DNA from: Gammaproteobacteria bacterium
Lineage (GTDB): Bacteria; Pseudomonadota; Gammaproteobacteria; Steroidobacterales; Steroidobacteraceae
Direction: 5' to 3'
NCBI GenBank assembly: GCA_005877705.1
Contig: VBNY01000185.1
Coordinates: 1-9,685 of the forward strand
DNA: 9,685 nt
Below the pieces are notes generated by a model. That model was not told the origin of the DNA. It did not search any database and saw nothing but the letters and a program-made list of their open reading frames with translations. The translations under genes and the position numbers were made by a program. Positions 6,086-9,685 of this stretch are shown in pieces (positions within the stretch are counted from its first letter, which is position 1; every line of letters begins with the position of its first letter).

Positions 6086-8584
6086 CTAGAAAATCGGTTC
6101 CGCACCCGGCTGCCCTTCGGCGCTCTGCGCCATCGAGCCCTGGTCGCCGCTCGCGGGCAGGTGCTCCGCCATGAAGATCTCCGGAACCCCGTCGGGATTC
6201 TCGGCGCTCACCAGCGCGCCGCTCTGCGGCGAGATGCGCAGCGTGACCAGGCCGTCCGGCATCGGGCGCTGCCGCTCGGGGACGCCCTTGAGCGCCTCGC
6301 GCATGAAGTGAATCCAGATCGGCAGCGCCGTCTTGGCGCCTTCCTCGCTCTCACCGAGCGGGCGCTCCTGGTCGAAGCCGACCCAGACCGTGGCGACGAG
6401 GTTGCGCGTGAAGCCGTTGAACCAGGTGTCCTTCACCTCGTTGGTGGTGCCGGTCTTGCCGGCGATGTCGCTGCGCCCGAGGGCGAGCGCGCGCCGCCCG
6501 GTGCCGCGCTTGATCACGTCCCCCATCATGTCCGCCATGATGTAGGCGTTCTGGGCGCTGATGACGCGCGTGGCAAGCTGCTCCGGCGGCAGCGGGCCGG
6601 GGCCGCCGCGCACCGCGTCCGCATTGCGCAGAGCCTCATCGGGGCTGCCCGACAGCGGCACATCGCTCAGGCTCACCGGGTGTTGGCATTCATCGCAGAC
6701 GACGCGCGGCGCGGCGTGCCACACGACTTCCCCGGCGGCATTCTCGATGCGATCGATGAAATACGGCTGCACGCGGTAGCCGCCGTTGGCGAATACCGCA
6801 TAGCCAGTGGCGATCTCCAGCGGCGTCGCCTGCAGCGTGCCGAGCGCCAGCGTAAGGTTTTGCGGCAGGATGCGCGGATCGAAGCCGAAGCGCGCCATGT
6901 AGTCGATCGCGTACCCGGTGCCCAGCTCGCGCAGCAGACGGATCGAAACGAGGTTGCGTGAGCGCACCAGCGCCTCGCGCAGCCGCGTGGGCCCGCCGAA
7001 TTGCCGGCTCGAGTTCTCCGGCCGCCATGCCTGCTCGAGGCCCGCGCCTTCGAGCACGAACGGCGCATCGAGCAGCACGCTCGCCGGCGTGAAGCCGTTC
7101 TCCAGCGCGGCCGAATACAGGAACGGCTTGAACCCCGAGCCCGGCAGGCGCTTCGCCTGGATCACGCGGTTGTACTTGTTGGTGAAGTAATCGAACCCGC
7201 CGACGAGCGCGGCGATGCTGCCGTCGTCCGGGTCGAGCGCGACGAGAGCGCTCTGCGCTTCGGGCACCTGCGCGAGCTGTGCGTGTCCGTAAGGATCAGC
7301 GACGACATAGACCACGTCCCCGCGCGCCAGCACGTCGTCGGCGCTCTTCGGCGCGGGTCCCGGCGCTTCGTTGCCGGCCACTTTGCGCGCCCAGGACAGG
7401 CCGTCCCACTCGATCTGCGCAAAGCCGCGCGTCTTGACGTACACGCGCGCGCTCTTGCCGGCCACCGAAGCCACGACCGCCGGGGAGAGATTGCCGACCG
7501 AGGCGTACTCGTCCACGAGCTCATCGAGCTGCTCGGGTTTGGCCTTGGCGAGCTCGACATGCCCGGCGGGTCCGCGCCAGCCGTGACGGCGGTCGTATTC
7601 GATGAGTCCGATGCGAACGGCGCGGTTGGCGGCCGCCTGCAGCCGGCCGTCGATCGTGGTGACCACCTTGTAGCCGGAGCTTTCGGCCGTCGGACCGAAG
7701 CGCTGCCGCAGCTCGAGCCGCGCCATCTCCGCGATGTAGGGAGCCTCCACGTCGAACAGCGGCGCATGCGTGCGCGCCTGCATGGGCTCCTTGTTGGCGG
7801 CGTCCGCGGTCGCGGCGTCGATGAAGCCCAGCTCGCGCATGCGGCGCAGAACGTACGAGCGGCGGCCGGTGGCGAGCTGCGGATTGACGATCGGGTTGTA
7901 GTGCGACGGGGCCTTGGGTATGCCGGCGATGGTGGCCGCCTCGGCCACCGTGAGCTGATCGAGGGGCTTGCCGAAGAACGTCTCGGAGGCCGCGGCGACC
8001 CCATAGGCGCGCTGGCCGAAGAAGATGACGTTGAGGTACAGCCCGAAGATCTCGCTCTTGGTGAACTCGTGCTCCATCTCGTAGGTGACGAAGGTTTCCT
8101 GCAGCTTGCGGCGATATGTCTTGTCGAGTGTCAGAAACATGTTGCGCGCCGCCTGCATCGTGATCGTGCTCGCTCCTTGTGTCTTGTCGCCCGAGATCAG
8201 GTCGACGAGCACGGCACGCACGACACCGAGGTAATCGATGCCGTGGTGCGCGAAGAAACGGTCATCCTCCGCCGCGAGAAACGCGCGTTTGACGAGCTCC
8301 GGGATCTGCTCGTAGGTGACCGGAATACGCCGCTGCTCGCCGATCTGCGCGATCAGCGCGCCGCTGCGCGTATACACGCGCAGTGGCACCTGCAACTCCA
8401 GGGTACGCATCGCCTGGGTGGAGGGTAACGAGGGCGCCAGGTACACGTAACTGCACGCCAGCGCGTAGCCGCCGAGAAGTGTGACCAACATCACACTCGC
8501 GGCGGCGATGATCGAGATTCGAAAGTAATTCCATTTCACAGAAAACAACTCTCTCTGCTTGCGCTCATCACGAGGGCTATGCAT
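6086..8584 (-). CDS. mrcA: Penicillin-binding protein 1A (bifunctional transglycosylase/transpeptidase)
   Basis: This class A PBP polymerises lipid II and cross-links peptidoglycan from the inner membrane. In the 832-residue reading, a short cytoplasmic tail and one membrane segment (about 21-45) precede the GT51 glycosyltransferase domain. That domain shows AAEDDRFF with catalytic Glu106, QGASTITMQAARN, and KAPSHYNP. An OB-like linker (about 315-440) follows, and then the transpeptidase domain with SGFK (catalytic Ser483, Lys486), SRN (542-544) and KTGT (710-713). It also keeps a Cys-x-x-Cys (CDEC) where E. coli PBP1a has CPEC, which supports 1A rather than 1B. A GTG at 8539 (residue 16), preceded by AGAGAGAG about 9 nt upstream, is an attractive alternative start that would move the gene away from the riboswitch promoter. 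The gene is divergent from pilM, as in Pseudomonas, and is followed by the unknown gene 35 bp on. Confidence 0.97.
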   Translation of the reverse strand: MHSPRDERKQRELFSVKWNYFRISIIAAASVMLVTLLGGYALACSYVYLAPSLPSTQAMRTLELQVPLRVYTRSGALIAQIGEQRRIPVTYEQIPELVKRAFLAAEDDRFFAHHGIDYLGVVRAVLVDLISGDKTQGASTITMQAARNMFLTLDKTYRRKLQETFVTYEMEHEFTKSEIFGLYLNVIFFGQRAYGVAAASETFFGKPLDQLTVAEAATIAGIPKAPSHYNPIVNPQLATGRRSYVLRRMRELGFIDAATADAANKEPMQARTHAPLFDVEAPYIAEMARLELRQRFGPTAESSGYKVVTTIDGRLQAAANRAVRIGLIEYDRRHGWRGPAGHVELAKAKPEQLDELVDEYASVGNLSPAVVASVAGKSARVYVKTRGFAQIEWDGLSWARKVAGNEAPGPAPKSADDVLARGDVVYVVADPYGHAQLAQVPEAQSALVALDPDDGSIAALVGGFDYFTNKYNRVIQAKRLPGSGFKPFLYSAALENGFTPASVLLDAPFVLEGAGLEQAWRPENSSRQFGGPTRLREALVRSRNLVSIRLLRELGTGYAIDYMARFGFDPRILPQNLTLALGTLQATPLEIATGYAVFANGGYRVQPYFIDRIENAAGEVVWHAAPRVVCDECQHPVSLSDVPLSGSPDEALRNADAVRGGPGPLPPEQLATRVISAQNAYIMADMMGDVIKRGTGRRALALGRSDIAGKTGTTNEVKDTWFNGFTRNLVATVWVGFDQERPLGESEEGAKTALPIWIHFMREALKGVPERQRPMPDGLVTLRISPQSGALVSAENPDGVPEIFMAEHLPASGDQGSMAQSAEGQPGAEPIF

Positions 8585-8587
8585 AGT
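8559..8587 (+). promoter_or_regulatory. Possible promoter for the riboswitch-pilM transcript
   Basis: TTGCGC (8559-8564), a 17-bp spacer, then CATAGT (8582-8587). The match is modest (three and four of six), but transcription would start near 8594, exactly where the riboswitch aptamer begins. The -10 overlaps the mrcA ATG on the other strand (8582-8584). Confidence 0.4.
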
Positions 8588-8593
8588 AGCCGC

Positions 8594-8686
8594 GGTTTCA
8601 AAGGCAAACTCACCGAAAGGTGGGGACGCAAAGCCTCCGGTCTACGGGACGCATGTGCCTATGACAGCGGGGTTGCCGGTTCGAAC
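8594..8686 (+). ncRNA. GEMM-I cyclic di-GMP (class I) riboswitch aptamer
   Basis: The RNA sensor is recognised by its conserved blocks in order: AAAGGCAAAC (8600-8609); stem P2, CUCACC (8609-8614) with GGUGGG (8619-8624), capped by a GAAA tetraloop (8615-8618); GACGCAAAGCC (8625-8635); and CAGCGGGGUUGCCG (8665-8678). Stem P3 can form from CUCCG (8635-8639) with CGGGG (8668-8672) and GUC (8640-8642) with GAC (8663-8665). By alignment to the Vc2 aptamer, ligand-contacting G20, A47 and C92 correspond to G8603, A8630 and C8676. A guanine at position 20 points to cyclic di-GMP rather than the cGAMP-type variants, which carry A there. Stem P1 is only partly clear (GUUU 8595-8598 with GAAC 8683-8686). 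It reads toward pilM, 338 nt upstream of its start. Confidence 0.93.
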
Positions 8687-8918
8687 GTTAACGTACTCCA
8701 GCGCCGTGGACCACACGCGTGCAAGAGTGAGTTCGACCGAAAACCCGGCAACAGTGCACCTGCCCCTTGGCTCCCGCGATGGCTGCAACCGTCTCCTAAA
8801 GTGGTGCTTGGACCAGGCGAAGCGAGATTCGTTGACCATCGTCGTGGCTGGCGCCGCGCGTGACGCCTTTGGCAGTTCGCGCAGTTGGCAAAGCTCGCGG
8901 TGCAGCACGGTGCCGATC
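8687..8918 (+). other. Long untranslated leader / riboswitch expression platform
   Basis: About 230 nt with no believable gene. The segment 8731-8752 can pair back to the aptamer tail: GUUGCC 8672-8677 with GGCAAC 8747-8752, GGUU 8678-8681 with AACC 8742-8745, and CGAAC 8682-8686 with GUUCG 8731-8735. This offers a structure that competes with the ligand-bound fold. A minute frame ATG-GCT-GCA-ACC-GTC-TCC-TAA (8779-8799) has no ribosome binding site. Confidence 0.5.
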
Positions 8919-8948
8919 CGTGAGCCCGCTCACGTTCAATTTAACTTT
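8919..8948 (+). terminator. Possible rho-independent terminator in the pilM leader
   Basis: CGTGAGC (8919-8925) and GCTCACG (8928-8934) form a hairpin, realistically 6 bp with a CCCG loop. It is followed by the T-rich but interrupted TTCAATTTAACTTT. It lies between the riboswitch and pilM, so it could be the regulated stop point. The T-tract is imperfect, so termination may be partial. Confidence 0.45.
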
Positions 8949-8963
8949 GCGCTGATATATAGT
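8935..8963 (+). promoter_or_regulatory. Possible pilM-proximal promoter
   Basis: TTCAAT (8935-8940), a 17-bp spacer, then TATAGT (8958-8963, within an AT-rich GATATATAGTG). Transcription would start near 8970. The -10 is good and the -35 poor. If active, it would give riboswitch-independent pilM expression. Confidence 0.35.
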
Positions 8964-8990
8964 GATGCGGAAACTTATACGCGGCGGTCA

Positions 8991-9014
8991 TTTTCAGGCG
9001 TAACATCCTGAAAA
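8991..9014 (+). promoter_or_regulatory. Hairpin overlapping the pilM ribosome binding site
   Basis: TTTTCAGG (8991-8998) and CCTGAAAA (9007-9014) are perfect 8-bp complements with an 8-nt loop. The 3' arm runs into the Shine-Dalgarno AAGGA (9013-9017), 6 nt before the ATG at 9024, so folding would partly mask ribosome access. Confidence 0.5.
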
Positions 9015-9023
9015 GGAATAAAA

Positions 9024-9685
9024 ATGTTCCTCTTCCAGCGTCGATACCGGCCGCTTCTGGGACTTGACATAACCACCTCGTCAGTGAAGCTGATCGAGCT
9101 GGCGATGGCGGGCGGGCAGTATCGCGTCGAAGCGTATGCGGCCGAGCCTACGCCCCAGAATGCCATCAACGAGAAGGCCATCGTGGATGCAGAGGCGGTC
9201 GGTGAGGCTATCCGCCGTGCGGTCAAGCGCGCGGGCGCCAAGAGCGGCGAGGTCGCCGTTGCCATCAGCGGCGATGCCGCGATCACCAAAGTGATCCAGA
9301 TGCCGCGCGCGCTGCGCGCGAACGACCTCGAGTCGCAGGTCGAGATGCAGGCCGACCAGTACATCCCCTTCCCCATGGACGAGGTGAGCTACGACTTCGA
9401 AGTGCTCGGCCCCTCGGACAAGGATCCTGACACCAACGACGTGCTGCTCGTGGCCACGCGCACCGAGAATGTCGAGCAGCGCCAGGCTGCGGTCAAAGCC
9501 GCGGGACTCAGCGCGAAGATCGTCGACGTCGAGGCGTTCGCGCTCGAGAACGCCTGCAAGCTGATGACGCACCAGATGCCGGACGGCGGCATCGATCGCG
9601 CCATCGCGGTCGTCGACTTCGGCGCCAGCAGCACCACCTTCAGCGTGCTGCGCAACCTCAAAGTGGTCTATACGCGCGATTTCGC
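9024..9685 (+). CDS. pilM: Type IV pilus assembly protein PilM (3' end beyond window)
   Basis: PilM is a cytoplasmic actin-like ATPase that binds the N-terminal tail of PilN and links the inner-membrane alignment complex (PilN/PilO/PilP) to the pilus motor. The 220 complete codons visible show the actin-fold first phosphate-binding motif GLDITTSSVKLIEL (13-26), the conserved YRVEAYA strand, the block ANDLESQVEMQADQYIPFP, and the second nucleotide motif VVDFGASSTTFSV (about 196-208). The frame is open to the end; the family is about 350 residues, so some 60% is present. The start is fixed by homology and by AAGGA 6 nt upstream. A long leader with a cyclic di-GMP riboswitch, a possible terminator and a ribosome-site hairpin precedes it. 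It is expected to head a pilMNOPQ operon. Confidence 0.96.
   Translation, partial: MFLFQRRYRPLLGLDITTSSVKLIELAMAGGQYRVEAYAAEPTPQNAINEKAIVDAEAVGEAIRRAVKRAGAKSGEVAVAISGDAAITKVIQMPRALRANDLESQVEMQADQYIPFPMDEVSYDFEVLGPSDKDPDTNDVLLVATRTENVEQRQAAVKAAGLSAKIVDVEAFALENACKLMTHQMPDGGIDRAIAVVDFGASSTTFSVLRNLKVVYTRDF

Noticed and set aside
7001..8428. 475-codon open frame on the plus strand, opposite mrcA
   Set aside because: It is the shadow of the PBP1a gene, whose domains and catalytic motifs run through the whole stretch; its composition is Arg/Ala/His-biased and nothing is recognisable.
8779..8799. Six-codon leader peptide (ATG to TAA) in the pilM leader, considered as an attenuation peptide
   Set aside because: No Shine-Dalgarno and no run of regulatory codons; such tiny frames are expected by chance.
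8881..8905. Sigma54-like promoter (TTGGCA...TGCA) upstream of pilM
   Set aside because: The GG and GC dinucleotides are 13 bp apart instead of the required 10.
8559..9011. 150-codon plus-strand frame through the riboswitch region
   Set aside because: It starts upstream of the aptamer, crosses all the conserved riboswitch blocks and the hairpin at 8919, has no ribosome binding site, and its sequence looks random.

Overview
The window is GC-rich chromosomal DNA. It most likely comes from a gammaproteobacterium of the Xanthomonadales/Nevskiales/Steroidobacterales/Pseudomonadales type. The reasons are the divergent pair of PBP1a (mrcA) and pilM with rpmE nearby, an arrangement I know from Pseudomonas, the protein sequences (HemW, zinc-type L31, type II-like citrate synthase) and the strong GC bias at third codon positions. 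The species cannot be named from the sequence alone.

Layout, left to right. Positions 1-197 (minus) hold the first 65 codons of an AAA ATPase with a clear Walker A motif. Its promoter and start codon lie under two tandem copies of an 18-bp palindrome. Positions 367-1541 (plus) hold hemW, which is broken: about 31-34 nt, covering the conserved LDLM-x-GLPG segment, are missing near 868 and the reading frame changes there. Positions 1542-1984 are non-coding: a 120-bp AT-rich stretch (62% AT by my count) flanked by three exact DnaA-box matches, a GAAA-loop hairpin, and then a sigma70-like promoter for rpmE. rpmE (1985-2200, ribosomal protein L31) is followed, behind a good promoter of its own, by an M48-family zinc metalloprotease lipoprotein (2396-3862). 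gltA (citrate synthase, 4133-5431) comes next.

The minus-strand pair mrcA (8584-6086) and a conserved protein of unknown function (6050-5415) is probably one transcription unit. It converges on gltA with a 17-bp tail-to-tail overlap. At the right edge pilM (9024 to the end, partial) begins on the plus strand; by analogy with relatives it would be the first gene of a pilMNOPQ type IV pilus operon, which is not visible here.

The most notable element is in the 439-bp gap between mrcA and pilM. A well-formed GEMM-I (cyclic di-GMP class I) riboswitch aptamer lies at about 8594-8686, reading toward pilM. Its 3' tail can pair with a segment 60-70 nt further on, a hairpin with a T-rich tail follows at 8919-8948, and an 8-bp hairpin overlaps the pilM ribosome binding site. 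Together these suggest that type IV pilus alignment-complex expression is tied to cyclic di-GMP at the RNA level.

The coding genes are otherwise housekeeping functions: translation (L31), the TCA cycle (GltA), cell-wall synthesis (PBP1a), envelope proteolysis (M48) and pilus biogenesis (PilM). I saw no insertion sequence, CRISPR array, tRNA or rRNA.
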